From positions 2,283,001 to 2,347,000 of the forward strand of contig JAFBJZ010000872.1 of the NCBI GenBank assembly GCA_016785225.1: a DNA stretch of 64,000 bases, given 5' to 3'. Source of the DNA: Psettodes erumei. Lineage: Eukaryota > Chordata > Actinopteri > Pleuronectiformes > Psettodidae. The notes below the pieces were generated by a model. It ran no database searches and had not been told where the DNA came from. It saw only the letters and a list, made by a program, of their open reading frames with translations. Below, piece after piece: positions 27,401 through 41,880 of the stretch; the stretch's first letter is position 1; each line of letters starts with the position of its first letter. Both the position numbers and the translations under genes were made by a program.

Positions 27401-27852
27401 TCTTCCAGCTGACACACGGGGGACTCGCTCCCCGGTCATCTGCCCTCTTGTCCCTTCATCAGGCCCACAGGGCCACTTAAACAAGCAAGAGCAAATTGTT
27501 CATTGTAAAATGGAAGCGTTTTGGCTAATGAGGCTCAGCTGTCCAGTCAGATTCACGTCAGTGGTGGAGGTGGTGGTGGGGGTCAGAGTGGACATAAACA
27601 GACAGATAGCAAAGTGCGTGGCGCAGGCCTGGTCCTGGTTGTCAGTGCTCAGGGTGGGTGACAGTGTTATTCCCTGCCATCTGTCTCCCAGGCGGCGGTC
27701 CCAGCAGTGCTATATGGAAAGCACAGGCGTGAGGGAGTAGGGAGCAGCCCACCACGCCACTGCGTTGGCATCACCACATTTCACATTAGCACATGTGCTG
27801 GCCTCCCATGCCTGTGTGTCGGGCCGAAATGGGTTGGATTCTGGCTACACGC

Positions 27853-27853
<1 letters not shown>

Positions 27854-27888
<35 letters not shown>
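27854..27888. repeat. (AT)n microsatellite
   Basis: About 17 AT units in intergenic DNA. Confidence 0.95.
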
Positions 27889-27890
<2 letters not shown>

Positions 27891-28084
27891 ATATCTAAAA
27901 AGCTGTCCTACTCTCAGACCGCCCATCTGTCTGTCGTCTGTGTGAGTTTCGTGTCTGTGGCGCTCGCTCAACTCAGCTCAACTCTCGCTCAACTGTCTGG
28001 CGCAGTTGCAGTTTTGCATCGCAGAGCCATAAAGTTACTGAATACAGAGAAAGGCTGATTATCAAATTAGCGTGAATACGAGCA

Positions 28085-28232
28085 GTTTGTTTTCTCTCTG
28101 CCGCTCGGCCTGAGGCTGCCGGCCCCCGGGGAATTTCCCACGGCAGGTCGCTTCAGCTCGCTCGCGAGGAGGAGTGCAATGGCGAGCGGCGACGCCGCGA
28201 GTGCCGTGAACGGCGTATCACTTTCTGTTTAG
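28085..28232. promoter_or_regulatory. CpG-dense block with NF-kappaB-type site
   Basis: In an otherwise ordinary intergenic region, about 125 bases (28098-28220) carry around nineteen CpG dinucleotides. The block holds GGGGAATTTCCC at 28128-28139, whose inner ten bases fit the NF-kappaB consensus. It also has an ATG at 28179 with a 17-codon frame (Met-Ala-Ser-Gly-Asp-Ala-Ala...) that stops at 28230. This could be an unmethylated regulatory island or a first exon of an unrecognised noncoding transcript. No splice structure or homologous protein supports a coding gene. Confidence 0.35.
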
Positions 28233-31200
28233 GTGTGTTACCCAAACAACAAAGGAATGTTATGGGAGCAGTGGGGTCTCATCACTCAACCTTTTATGAG
28301 AAGACCTCACAAAGGCCCGATCGCTCTTTCCCTCTGTCTCTGCTGTCGCCCTCAGGAAAAGTGAGCAGGCCGTAAATCACCTTGGCAGCTCTGTGTTTTG
28401 CAGACTGCCCGTAGACAGTGTCATTTTATAGCTTGTTATTTCAGCACATGTTGTAGAGACAAGGGCTGAAATCATGGTGCTTTTAATGCCGACGTGTTTG
28501 CTTGAAGTGGTGTATCAGAGTTGGGGATGAATGGAGAGACATCTACAGAGGGACGATCCAAAGTTCGCCAGGGGGGGTTGGGCTTTGTCCAGAATCTGAA
28601 CCTCAAGGAATTCAGCTGATTCCTTTAGTATGGAAAGTGGAGGCTTTATCGCATTCTTCGAGGATGTGAACCTGAACCTTTAAGTGTTAATTTGCATTAA
28701 CATGCACTTTATATACAATGAATTACTTTGTGTGAGGGCTCATGGGAGAGGTTTAGAGTGAAAACTATAGCGGGTTTATGTTTTGACCATTCCTGCAGAG
28801 ATCTGGACCGTGTCCTGCGTGTCAAAGTGCAGCGAGAGAGAAAGCAAAATTAATTACTTGACTTGGAGTAAAACAGGGCTTGCAGTTTCACAGACCTATA
28901 CTGTTTTTTTCTCTATTTCTTTCGTGTAGCCTGTGCGTGTTGAGCTTTTTCTGTGCGATTGTGTTCCAAAATAAGATGCCCAGGTAACAAGTCATAAGTG
29001 CGTGCATGCTTGCATGCATAAGTCTGCACAAATCCCAAAAACAGGCTGTTCTAAGATCCAGTCAGAGAGAGGGAGCTGGATTATTTCTCCCTGATGCCCT
29101 TTGTTTGAAGAAAAAGGTGTTGACTGACAGCCGAGCTCCTGGACTCCACTCAGCCAGGGTTCAATGCGGATGCCTGGCTAATGAGGTCGACTACGGGGAT
29201 TATAATCAGGCTGGGAATATTAGTGTTCTCATGTGTCAGTCAAGACTGGGGGGAAACCTCCCAGTGTTGCGGCGTCAAAACGAGCTTTTCAGCTTCCGCT
29301 TGGTTCATATTTACCGTGCAACAACACACAGCCACGTCACAGCGTCCCCAGGGCAGCTTTAAGATGTCTGAAACCCCTGACGGTTAATGGAGGAAGGAGT
29401 TATGGTGGGAAATCTCAGCACGGGTCCAATTCCAAGGCCCCAGTGGACACCAAGGGCACTCCACAACGTACAAATTATCTCCTGTTGGCTTTTTGGCAGG
29501 AAAAGGTGGTCATTTTAACCTCGCAGTCTTTAACCTCCCAATAATCGTTCAGTGAAAGGTAGGCTTCACGCTGGGCACGCTTTGCACGGAGATGTATTAA
29601 TGGGCATCGCGCTTGACCCTGTCCAACCTCGGCAGCTCTCGCTTGCTCAGGTCATTTTAAACAGAGGAAAACAGAGAAAGAGATGAGAGATGGAAAGAAA
29701 AACATTTTTAAAAAAGGAGCGACGTGACATATGGAAGCCATCACGGGCCTGGGCTCCCATCTGCGTCGGTAGTCGTGGCCTGCTGGCACCCACCAGCCCC
29801 TGCGCACCATAGGAATAATCCAGGAGAGAGGATCCATGGAATCGTGATAAGACGAGTCAGAATCCCCTGAGGAAAAGCTTTCAGCGTCAGTGGGGGATGG
29901 GCAGGGTGGGCTGCGAGCGGAGGGTGTTATTGTGAGATGCAAAAGCTCGCTGGTGTTTGCAGAAAACAGGTGCCTGACAGCTCAGTGGGGTTCAGCTGGG
30001 TTTAGCAGGGCTCAGTTTCTCACGTTTCTGCCCGAAACAAATGTCCTATACACGGCTCAAGCTGCAACGCGACCGCTTCCTCGTTTGGCATCAGCCTCAT
30101 CATTCCTTCCCCATAAAACGCTTTGCAGTCCGCAGCATGTATGCGTTTCCTGCCCTCCTCTTTGAGATGTGTTTGATTCATTTCTGTTTAGATTGCAGTG
30201 GCACTTTTCTGGCCATGCAACAAACTGCAATAAAAAAAGGCGTAATTGGAAGAGGAAATCAGCTCCTCGTCTCAATTTTCACATTCACGTTGTGGAATTT
30301 GCCTAAAGGAATGAATGGCAAGTGTGTTATTGTAAGCCTCAGAGTTGAGCCACGAAGTAATTTAGGAGTCTCCTGACCACGTTAATTCAAGCTTCATATC
30401 CTGGTCCCCTGCAGATCTAATCAGCCAGTTGAATGATATTTGCTCCCCTCCGGTCATGCTCCATCTTGCGCTCGCTCTAAAAAAAGGCAACATACACAAA
30501 CAATCAGTCGAGGTGGGATAAAAGTTTAGGCACGGTGGGGGAAGAATTTTGGTAGCCTGTAATATTCAATTAAGCCAATCTGAGGTATTTGTTGTGCGGT
30601 TTCATAAATCCTCTTGACCCAAACGCCTTCTTCCTGTGTTAGACCTGGCTAACTGGCACAGTCCAAGTTTTTTAGCCGGTGAAAAATTCATTGTGGAGCA
30701 GTAAATTTTTTATCGCCCCATTTCGGAGCTGTATCAATCCACGAGCGAATGCCCTTTAACATGCAGCTTGGCAAATGCATGGCCTCTTTGTGTACCACCG
30801 AAACAAATGAGTCCAACGCTTTCAAGCAACAAAATGAATGCAACATTTGATCTTGTGTGAAAGTACGGTCGGGTCTCTCGGGCCCACCGCCGAGCACTGG
30901 CTCAGCGCTGCCCCCGGGGCCGCAGAGGGCAGGACCCTGCAGATTTAACACCTCACAGACGTGGACACCTGGGATCTATTAGGGATGGAGCTCATGCGGC
31001 CTTTGTCTCGGAGAGAGCGGGGAAGTTGTAACTTTCTGTCTGTGTTCTTTTTTTCTTCCTTACCTGCGTTTCATCTGCCTCCCTGCTGCTCGTCCATCCT
31101 CAGTACTCTTGTGGTGAACAGGGGGGGAGTCTTTTCAAGCTTGACTAATGTGGTTCAGATAGCGTGCAGGACGACGATGGGGGAGCACCTTGATCTGGGC

Positions 31201-31509
31201 CATACCTTGTTTGTTGTGGTGGCTCTACCTCAGCCGATTCGGCTCTCCTCTTCCTCTTTTTTCCTCTTTTTTCCCCCGCTGCTCTGCTTCAGCGGTTCAG
31301 TCAAATGGAAGAACAGCTGCCTGACCTCTTTTCAGCCCGGCTGCCGCGGTCCAGATCCTCCGGACAGAGCCTCGCTTCTGGGGCCGTCTCCGACAGGACG
31401 CGGGCTCTGTCGTCACCGCCGTCAAAACATCGCTCGCCCCGTCTCCCGGCCACTGGCTGTAATCAAGTGCCCCTCTTATCGTCAGGAAGCATTTCTGCAG
31501 GAAATGCTT

Positions 31510-31538
31510 TTGTTGTTGTTGTTGTTGTTATTGTTGTT
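31510..31538. repeat. (TTG)n repeat
   Basis: About nine TTG units with one TTA interruption. Confidence 0.9.
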
Positions 31539-34500
31539 TTGAAAACATATTCATTTCCTCCAGTGCAAACAGTAAGAGACAACATCCTCAGATTGGGAGT
31601 GGAGCGTGCCAGTGATGTGTGCAGCTGGAGGTGACACAGCACGCTGTGGTACAGTAATGGAGTCATCCATCAACAGGACCCATTAAAACACCTTGACAAG
31701 CCAGCTGAGGCCACTCCAGTGGCCATGGTGACCAGTGGAGCGGCTGGTGTTTGCTCTCAAACAGTGGCTGCAGTAACACTCGGCGCAGAGGCAGCACCAC
31801 GGAAACGGAGCAGCTGATTTGTTTTGCTGGGGTTATTATTTGTTTCAACTATGAATAATCCACCTCAGTAACTATATGCAAAGTGAATGCACATCGTGAA
31901 CACTGAAGTCAGTTCTCACTGATTATTCCAGTTAGCATGTTTACATCTACAGACATGACTGCATCACCATGATGAAGATAATAATTAACTAACCGGGAGG
32001 TAGACAGCCTGCTCTCTGTTTAACAGTGCTGCCTCTGCATCACAAGGCGTCATTTTTGCAGGGCAGCACTTAAGGCCCAGGGATTCATTTACCAGTGAAG
32101 TGTAGCCATTTTTTTTGGCAACGTTTTAAATTACAGCCTGAGAACAAGTGACTTGTTTACCTCCTGCATTTTGCATGGGGAAGGTTGTGCACAGTAAAAT
32201 AAATTCAGCCTGTGTGCTGGGAGCAGCTGGCAGTGAACAGTGCAGCCACGCTAAGGAAAATACTAAGAATCTGATCTATTTGTTTGTTCGGTTTAGACAA
32301 ATTCAGTTTGTCCAGTTTGTCTGATAAAAACAGAAATATTGGTTCAGACTGTTTTTGAGCTCATCAGGTCTGTCTGGTGGAAAAAAAATACAAGACAGAA
32401 CAACAAAAGGGAGGCAGAGCCCAGCAGGTCAACAATCGCCTGCTGTGTGAGGAGAAGTCAAATCTTCAGTCCGACGGTTCGATTTTAAAGCCTGGCGTGT
32501 TTCTGGCCAGAAATGCTTCTCTTTCTGTCCTTGTTGCTGTTTAAGAGCTTTGTTGTTTGCTCCCTGTTCTTAAGCCCTCTGAGAGTTCACTCAGGCTGAG
32601 ATCGAGTAATTATGTGCAATTTCAGCTCCCAGGCCCATCTCCAGCAATCACCATGGTGATATTTAAAATGTGGTTCGAGTCAGACGGCAGACACAGAAAG
32701 TGGCCAAAATGTGTTCCCTTTGCTCTTTGTTCTCTCAAAGTTCTATCAGTACATAAGTAAATACATCCCTTCCTCTGATTTAAATTCATTGTTGCTTCAC
32801 CACATAGGCAAATAGAGAAAGCGTTACGACTGGGCGGCTTTAAATTATTGCACTGTCTGTTTGGGGAGAAACACTGAATCCCTGAAGCCCTGCAGAGGGG
32901 TGTTATTCCTGCAGTTCGGGGTTTTTATTTTCATTAGGGCCCAGCTGAAAAAGTCCCCGCGAGCCCCCAGTGTGTAAACTACCTTTGACCAGTGATCAGG
33001 ATCCTATTCAGACGGCCATATCTCCTCCATCTGCGGCCTGTCGGCAGGCATCCTCCTGCATTCCAGTCCCTTTGTTTACAGAGGTAGGGGAAGGACATTA
33101 ATGTGTCTTCCATTGACTTAACATCCTTGGAAAGTCCGCCTTGGCCTCACACCTGCTGCCTATAAGCCACTGGAATCTCTGCTCCATCACCATTGAGGAT
33201 GTGCGGCCTGGAAAATATGCGGGCTGCTCCAGGCCCTGAAGGTAGCGCAGCATGCGTCGAGGAAACGGTGAAGAATGTGGACCTGGACATCGCCTCCGCA
33301 TCCACCAGCACGGCCAAGAATGCAGCCATTGTTCCATGAAAACAGGCTCTTCATCATTGATATTGAGCACCTGTAGACTTAATATGCTTTTCAGCTCCAT
33401 TGTGTCGTCGTTGTTGTTGTGCTCCTGTCGACTGGAATGTAAAGGCAAAGGTGAAGAGGTTCGCTGACAGCGGTCTGATTGATTACACAGCGGCTGACCG
33501 CACAGTTGTGTTTACTGTGCTGATATGAGAGTGGGACCAGTCTCAACAACACAGCCAATAGGTTTGCTTCCCAAAAGCTCTTCCTCTGATAGAAAATAAG
33601 AGTCAAACATTTAAAGTTACAAAGTCACACAGACGGGAACAGACATGAGACCACGAGGTCTAAGAAAATAAGTCAGGTGTGTTGGAAGTTCATTTTCAAT
33701 TTTCTGATTAATGTGAAGAGATTTTCAACTGCGATTGAAGTTTGCATTTCTAACTTGTATTTCTAACCGTGATCAAGGCCTTGCCCAAACATAAGCCTCA
33801 TCTTACATAAACATAATTCAGACTCAGTCAAGCGGAGAGAATCAGAGCTTTCATCTTCACCATGCAGCCCACAGCATTGTTTCCAAAGACAATGCAACTC
33901 AAAAGCACCTCCGAAATGAGCTCCACACTTCCGGGTTTGTAATGCTTTTAGTTGTATTAGATTATATAGTAGAGTTCCTCCTTTTGAACTGATCCATCCG
34001 TTAACATTTGTTTGCCAAGTGATGATGACACCATGACATGGCAGGATAATGTGACATGTGTGATATAACATTCAGACGTGTGGACAGGTGTTGTCTGTCT
34101 GACTGGCAACCTGTTGTGTCCCAGCTCTCACTCGCGCGGCTTTTTTTGCTTTGGCCCCCCGTCAAGATGTACGCTCCAGCATCTGCAACGATGAAAGCCG
34201 CACTGATACCCACCGTAGTTGACTTTGATTTTCGATGGCACCTTTCCCGAGCCCCGCATCGCAGCCGGCGCTTCATCGGAGCCGCGAAGGCTGCTGTCAC
34301 TGATCTGAAAATGAAAGAGGTCAAACTTTAAAGCGACCGTGCTGAATTAATGTGATGAATCATATCTAGAGCCGTCAGCTTTTTAGTCTGTTAAAAATGT
34401 GTTTCGGATTCCTGTTTCAGATTCTTCTTTTTTTGGTCAACGTGAACATCCGTGCCAGATGCTGTGCGGTGGTTACCTCTAAGTCATACATTTCGGGCTG

Positions 34501-37500
34501 CGTGAAAATAGCGACTTTGTGGAAAGTCATTACAGTGTGCACAAAGAGGTTAATTCAAGTAAAAAAGATGCACGTGATGGCCGGCTACATGAGCCGTCTG
34601 CAGCTCACGAGAGTCTCGTAAAGTGGGGCGTGAATAATTACAAGGCTCCGTGAGTCCGCTGCAGTTTATGGGACTGCTGTGACTCGGGGTGCCGCGCTGA
34701 CCCTGGCTATCTCGCAGCAGATCTAGAGATGGCATGTACGCGAGGGACAAACGACTGCATGCCGACCTGAGCTGCGTTTGTGTTCATTGAAGAGATTTTA
34801 ACCCCTGGCCACGAGACGCGAGGCCGTGGAAGTCGAGTGATGTCCTTACAAGTGGTGAAGGTTTTAGTTATCCTTCTTCTACAGTTTTGCACATGTTTAC
34901 CCAAACAATATAAGTGTATCATAGTTGTGTTGCATTTGCCAAGCAAAAGAGATCTTGGTTCACAGTTTTATAACCGGCAAATGTGTGTTACAATTTAGCC
35001 TGTAATGTGTACTCTGCACTATTTAATATGCAAGGAAACAGCAGTGTTGATCATTTGTTAAATGAAGAAGCCATATAAGTGCTAAATTCTAAGGAGCGCT
35101 TAATGCGAAATGGGTATTTATCTGACGTAACTGAACCAAGAATTGCACTGATTTGCATCAAAACCGCATTGAATGGGGAGACCAGCGTGGATATCCAGCC
35201 TTGCAGTTTTACTCTAGGAAAAAAAAATTGCAAGAGGTTTTAAATGGCTGAAGCAGATCTGTGGTCCCTGGAAGTGGTATGTGTCAAGGGTCCAAACGGA
35301 GTCATGAGCTCCTCTCGTGAACGCTTTGACAGCACTGCAGATCTCAAAACGATTCTCTTGGCTCCACAGACAGAAATCTGTCTCTTTACCATGTACTGAA
35401 CATTAGACAGACACGGCTGACAAGGCAGTGGATCGTTCAGAGAAAAATGTTAATGCGTCCTCCCGTCCCTCCAACTCCACATTGTCTTTGACATGGCCAA
35501 CATGCTCTCCCCTGGCGAAAAGCATGTTACGCACTGCGGGTTGTCACAAAATTTGCTGAAAGGTTAGACATACAATCAGGAAATTGTCCGCGATGGGCTG
35601 CAGCGGCTCGGCGGGAGCTCAGATCCCCCGCTGCTCCACTGTGTCATGCCTTTCCTGCGTGACCCCCAAACCGGGGAAGGCACCACACTGCCGCAGTGAT
35701 GGGCCTGGAGGATCTCAGAGGGGCCTCTGGTAGATTTACGAGTGCCATGCTTTTGTTTAGCTGAGGCCTCCCGCTTATTTTTGCTTCCTCGTTAGAGGCT
35801 GTGGGGGGAGATAATGAATCTACAGACAGGACTGAGGTTATGGATCCACAGAGAGCTGCTCCTCACTGGTCACCTGGTTTGACTCTTGTTCTATTGGGGG
35901 GGTTGTTGTCATTGTTTTGTTTTTAAATTAGAAAGAATGACCTTGGATAAAGCTCAAAATGTACTGTGCCTATGCTCAAAAGTCTCTTGAGACTGCTACC
36001 ACAAACAAACTACATTTCGTACTTTAATTGTGTTTCCGGTCAGTTGTATTTATTCCCTCACTTTGTGCACTTGTGTTTCCTCTTGCACCCATGCTCGTGA
36101 TTCCTCACAGCGTGGCTTTCGACACCTGTTCCGTTGCTGCGTGCGAGCACAGGCACACTCAGACACATCGCCAGGCCGAGCGTCACTACGCCCATTTACA
36201 GTACAGTGAGGAGCCACCGTACAAAGGCAGCCATCATAAATCAGTGAACGCTTTGAATCTGGGATGTTGCAGCACACTTGTACAACAATGGCTCGGTGCA
36301 CGGTTTTATATCTCAACCTCCAAAATCCTGTTGCTGCAGCATCAGTCAATGCGTAATGTCAGCGTATCAGGAGACACAATGCCTTCCCTGTTCCTTTCTT
36401 CCTCCGTTATATACTCAGTGCTATGCTTGGCTTGCCACACTGTCAGGGGCTGACAGTTTTTAAAAAGCTAAAATAACATTTGTTCACAGTGATTGAGCCT
36501 GGAAATGTGGGGCGGTTTAATCACTTTAAAACGTTAGATAAGGGCTCAGTGAAAGGTGTAGCTCAGTATTAACACGGCTCAAAAGGGCTATAAATAGCGT
36601 TTGTCATCAGAGCCGGGAGAAGAAGGTGTTTGAGCGAACAGCCAGGCGGGATGATGTGTCGACTGAGGTCACCGCGTGCGTGCCGACTGCACCGGCTCCA
36701 TTTTTTCCACCGGTCACTGCTGACACCCATAAAAGTCCTGCACATGACAGGGCTGCAGCAGCAGGGTCTGATCGCCCCGAGGTTTGTTTTTATACCCCGT
36801 CTTCTAAACGCTTCTCTCTCAAGCCGTTTTACGGGTGGAGTTCCACATGAATTGCTTCGTTCTCTCAGGCTACAACAACACACGGAGCCTGCTGAAAATG
36901 TTCTGTCATGCAATATCATATTATTGAAGGGCGGAATGATTTGTGGCCCACACATTCATATGTAACAGCCAAGGCAAGTCTCCATATTCAGAAAGAAATA
37001 ATACAAGTGTTCCCATCCCTATAAAACAGTGACTCATCACTGATATTAAGCTTGCATCCTCACTTGGTACTGTCTCCTGATTTACAGTTTCAGTAGAGGA
37101 TAATAATGATAATTTAAGTTTTGTTTCCAAACAAGCAAAACATGAGAATTGGCGGTATTTTCCCCCCCATGCGTCTTCCCCTCAAAAAAAGAAAAAAGAA
37201 AGCAGCTCGTGCGCTTGAATCTCCCTGTGACAGCAGCCTCGGCTCCGTTTAACTCCGAGCCAGAGCAACAGCTTAACCCCCAACTGGCGCATGTAATGAG
37301 CCAACTCTGCTGGCCGAGTTTGACGCGCAGTCCCTCCTTTGTAATGGGGTCACAGCCTGCTATGCTGGAGTAGTTTACAAGTGTCAGAGGGGAAAAGGAA
37401 TTTGTGGGGACGAGGTAAAAGCCCCCCACGACTGAGAGGTGGCTGCCTTTTTTTTTTTTTTCAGCTGCTTGATGGGTCAAGAGGCCAGCTTAGGCACCGC

Positions 37501-38169
37501 ACTAATCCCCCCCCAAGCCTATTATGAGCTCCTGAATGTGTGGACACGGGCCGCGCAATACTGATTTATCAACAGCCGTTGGATAGCCGTGACATTTTGC
37601 TGTAGACGTTTGCGCAGCTTTGTTTTAGTCTCGCCATGAATCTGTTTGGCCGTCGAATCCTCCGCTACCTTAAACCAGCCTTTGTGTGCCGTTCGGTGCT
37701 GAGTAGCTCACAACAGGGTTATGGGTCTTTTTTTTAGTTTTCTATAGCGAGTCCAGTCACAATTCTCTGTAGGTTCCCAAATCCAATCCCTTCATGTAAA
37801 AAAACAGTCATTTGATCCTCTGCTATTATAAAAATATTAATTATGGCTGCTTTAAGATGAATTATGGCTCATTAACATTCCAGCCGGCATATGTTTCCGG
37901 TGAGTTCTTATTTGCTTTCAACCTGCTGTCCCTAATTTCCTTAAACTTAGCTTCAGTCCAAACTGAAACATCAATCGGCAATTAGGGATTTCTGGAGGAG
38001 TATCATGCTGCAGGACCCGAGCCACGTGTGCGATCGCTCTGTGGTTATCAGTGAGCACAATGCATTCCTACACACACAGTAATATCCTCATTAAAGTGGT
38101 GCAAATTCCACAGTGCAGTTATAGGTGTAGTCAAACAAACAAGCTGATACAAAGACAAATTTACTGACT

Positions 38170-38210
38170 CACACACACACACACACGCACGCACGCACTC
38201 ACGCACACAG
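38170..38210. repeat. (CA)n with GCAC variants
   Basis: A CA dinucleotide tract followed by GCAC repeats. Confidence 0.85.
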
Positions 38211-41161
38211 GACATCCGAAAATAAGGAAACAGTGTGTGTCAATAGGAAACAACACAGCATGAGCCGGAGTGTGTCCCCGTGTCCCTGAAGGCACCGTGC
38301 ACTTGAACCAGGTGCTTTCCTCTGTGTATTTTCCTGTTTACTGACTCGCCTGCCTGCTTGTTTGGGTGTTTTCTTTTTGGTCCCTCATGTCAACATCTTC
38401 CTGTGGACCGTGCAGCTCTCGCCTGACTTCCCTGCTCTTTTCTGGCCACCGGATGTCATTAAAAAAACTCAAAATATCATCTTAGGGAAGTCCATGGAGT
38501 CCAGTGAGCGGTGCATTGTTTGGAAAACAGGCTGCTTTAGGCTTCAGCTATTTCTGGAGGTATAGACTGTATTCAGCTGTAAGAGGTAGTTATTTTCCTC
38601 CTACGCCTTCATTGCCAAATGAAACAATACCGTTTCCAAGGACTTCCTTTAAGTATAAATTCATTTCCTCTCTGCAGAGTGACAACTTTATCAACGACTC
38701 TAGGGCTGGGCTGTTTATCCACAGTAGTTAGATTCAAACTTCATGGAATACATCTATAATCTATATTAGTTCTGTGTTTAATTAAGACAAATAATTTACT
38801 TTTATCGGTACACCAGTGGCCTTTTCTCCATATTTTTAGACTTGTTTGTAGCAGGCTGGCTGTAAGGATGACAGAAATGCCCAGAAAATAAAATCGACTG
38901 ACTTTGATAATCCCCTGATGTTTCACGACATTCATGTCCACATCAGGATGGGGTTTAATAAGTTCGGTGATCCCCTGACTTTTTATCTTGCCCCATCATC
39001 CAGTCAAAATGTAATTCTTCCAATATTTTGCTTTATGACCAAATATTATTATGTTAACGGTGTTCCACTACCCCCTACCCACTTTGCATTAACTGGCAGT
39101 TTTCAGCTGAGATGGCGATCATAGTATATCGCCTGCTAAAAGCTGCCTGTTACAACACTTACAAAAGGCTTTACCGCTGTGCCCGAGTAAAGCCTTGGTG
39201 GTTTCCCTCAATTCAAAAAGTCAGACAAACAAAAGGAATACTCGGGGGTCGGGATCTGGCAGTCCGCTGCAGAGGCTGCTCAAAATACTGAAGGTTCACT
39301 GTAAAAGAAGAATTGTTGTTTAGAAAAGGGTTAAAGTGATTGCTGCCATGTTAACTTTGGAGACAAACCTATGGATCTGTCACTCAAACCACAACCCCCA
39401 ACTGCGAGCTTTGTTTTAACACGGGGCATTTTTGGTCTGAACGCCTGCCCATTCTTGTTCTGGTACATTCCCCCACCTCTTTGCAGACATTTGTGAGAAT
39501 GATTCCTGATGGCTTCTCCGACCTCACTTCGTGACATCGCTCTCACACTCAGTGTCTGGCTTACTGGTCGGGCCTTAATAGAGTGACCTCTACTCCAACG
39601 TGTTATCGGACATATTATAGACCCCAGATGTGCCTGCGTGTGCGCACACACAAATACACATAACTCCGTCTGTGTTTGCTTACACACCCCAAAGCTCCAC
39701 TGCCTTCATCATGACCCAAGACAAACACTCTGATAACGAAGGATTAGTCTGTGCAGAATGGCTCTGCTGATTTTTACAGCACGACACATTCGCTCCGGCC
39801 ATTATCGGGCCTTTATCAATGGAAACCTGCTGCACATTCATCTACTGTACTCTCGACTGATATGCCCCCCCTCACACTCTCATGCAACAAGTTGGCTTAT
39901 TCCCTCAGCACTTTGGAATTTGACACTCTGAGAGACAAATGGAGGCGTAACAAGTCTCCCTGGACGAGTGTGCAGAGGCCTGGAGTTTTGCAACAAGACT
40001 CTGTCACCTCACACCAAGCACACACTGTTATCGTCCCGTGCTCTGCCAAATATGCCACCACCTCAGCAGCTGCGCTGGGATCAGCCAGAGTTTTTTAGCC
40101 TCCCGAAATGACAGCACCCTATGCCCTTGAGAGAGCCGATGAATGAGCCACTAGATGGTTAGAGAAAACAAAAAGGAAATACAGAAAACTGCTTAAGTCA
40201 AACGTCAGGAGAGAAAGTGTTCAAAGGTTTGCCGTCGCCGTTATATCACACTGACCATTGTCTGCGTCAAGCCAAAATCATCAGCGGAATGATTACCAAA
40301 ACTAAAAACCTAAAATAACCATGAGATTTACCGCAAAACAAGCCCTGAGCTGAAATTGTGTTGGTGGCTTGTATTTCTTTGATATTTTAATCATTGGGGC
40401 TGAGCTGCTTGTGGGCAACAGTTTTGGGGTTATTCCAGTTCTTTTTTTTTTAAGGGTTTTCTCAGGCTTCACTGATTTGAGTTTATTCCCCTAAATGCAA
40501 CACATTTTAGGTAATAATTCTTTTCACAAAACCCTCTCAAAGGATCATGGATTCCTTCACCAAATGGCTTCTGACATATCACGCCGCCGTGCTTCTTCTC
40601 AGCAGCACAGTGTTTACACAGTAGGTATTCATGAGGGCCTGTGGTCTATGGAAAGTAGCAGATTGCATGTGATGGCCTTGTTAAGGAACATAACTCAAAT
40701 GCGCCACAAAGTTCTGTAAATTGCCTTAACCATGCTATCTCATAACGTAAAAGTCGATTACATTATTGAGGACAGGCTTGAGGAATTGCAGTCTCCGGCC
40801 GCTTGTTCCCCCCAGAGCCCCGCGCGCTGCTTTACTGTAAAATGCGATACCTCTTCATTAATCCTGCTGATTGGAGCGCAGCCCAGTACGATGTATGCAG
40901 TTTGAGAGCTGACTGCACAGCTAAAGTTTGTGTGTGAGAGCGAGCGTGCACGCTGCTACACACACATCTGGTTTGCTGTGCATGCGTTTACACCCAAACA
41001 CATGTGAGTTGGTGAATTGTCGGCGCCCTAGTACTCGAAACCCCCGCGCCTCTGAGTGCGTTTGTGTATGTGTGCGTGTGATTTGAGTCTTGCATCCATC
41101 TCATCTGGCAGCTCCCGACCTTCCTGTAATCCCAGCATTTCTCACTATCTCACTCCTCATT

Positions 41162-41165
<4 letters not shown>

Positions 41166-41192
<27 letters not shown>
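41166..41192. repeat. (CA)n microsatellite
   Basis: About 13 CA units in intergenic DNA. Confidence 0.95.
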
Positions 41193-41197
<5 letters not shown>

Positions 41198-41880
41198 GGG
41201 ACAGCAGGCATGTGACCTGCCACAGCATCAAAGCCAGGCCGGCTCATTCGTCTGCTGCTGAATTGACAGGCGATCGCGCTCAGGACTCCATCATCCGTCG
41301 CTGCCCAAAATCTGCTGTCATTCTGTATCTGCATTAATGCTTTTAAGTTCTTTCAGTCCATGTTATGTCATCTCCACGAGTTTGATTTTGCGACTGGTGG
41401 TTAATTTAATGTGGAGAAATGAGACTCTGTGATGATCACATTTTGCCACATATTACTTTTTATTAGCCGCGCCAGCTGTAGGAAAAGCAGCATTGGGCAC
41501 TTTGATCCAGAGTGACTATCGAAACAAATACTGCAAGAAATGCCATGATTATTTGAGCAGACATTCATGGTTCCCAGTGGATAAATGCAAATGGGTTTTT
41601 TTGATCCCCTAACGTCCACATACAGTGTAGATATATAAGCTTTGTTTGTTAAAAACTATAATAAACAGAGGCTCATGTATAACCAGATATTCCATGTTCA
41701 ATGTATAACCATTCATGACAATATAGTAAGGAGTTGTAATAATATACAATATCACAGGAGGCATCACATTGTTGGCAAATTTTGCACTTGTCCTTATACT
41801 ACCTTACAATCGTGTTTTAATGCGCAAAAAAGTCACCTGCAGTGTAATCAACCTCAGCCGTACTTTCTATTTCAACCTAG

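Larger units (their letters stand above)
8101..28084. other. Intergenic, apln to xpnpep2, left half
   Basis: I find no exon that can be defended in these 20 kb. Open frames are short, lack recognisable domains and often cross microsatellites. Contents: a poly-T then poly-G run near 12237-12264, a (GT)n at 16617-16670, GGT/GGC repeats at 20953-20995, a poly-T at 22832-22852, a (TG)n at 24447-24478, a GGT run at 26428-26443 and an (AT)n at 27854-27888. Several AT-rich stretches dense in TAAT/ATTA cores (9510-9790, 13560-13700, 18090-18260) look like possible conserved noncoding elements. That needs cross-species alignment. Confidence 0.7.

Noticed and set aside
30961..31542. 193-codon plus-strand open frame
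   Set aside because: Composition is driven by pyrimidine-rich and (TTG)n sequence (Phe/Ser/Leu runs); no family resemblance.
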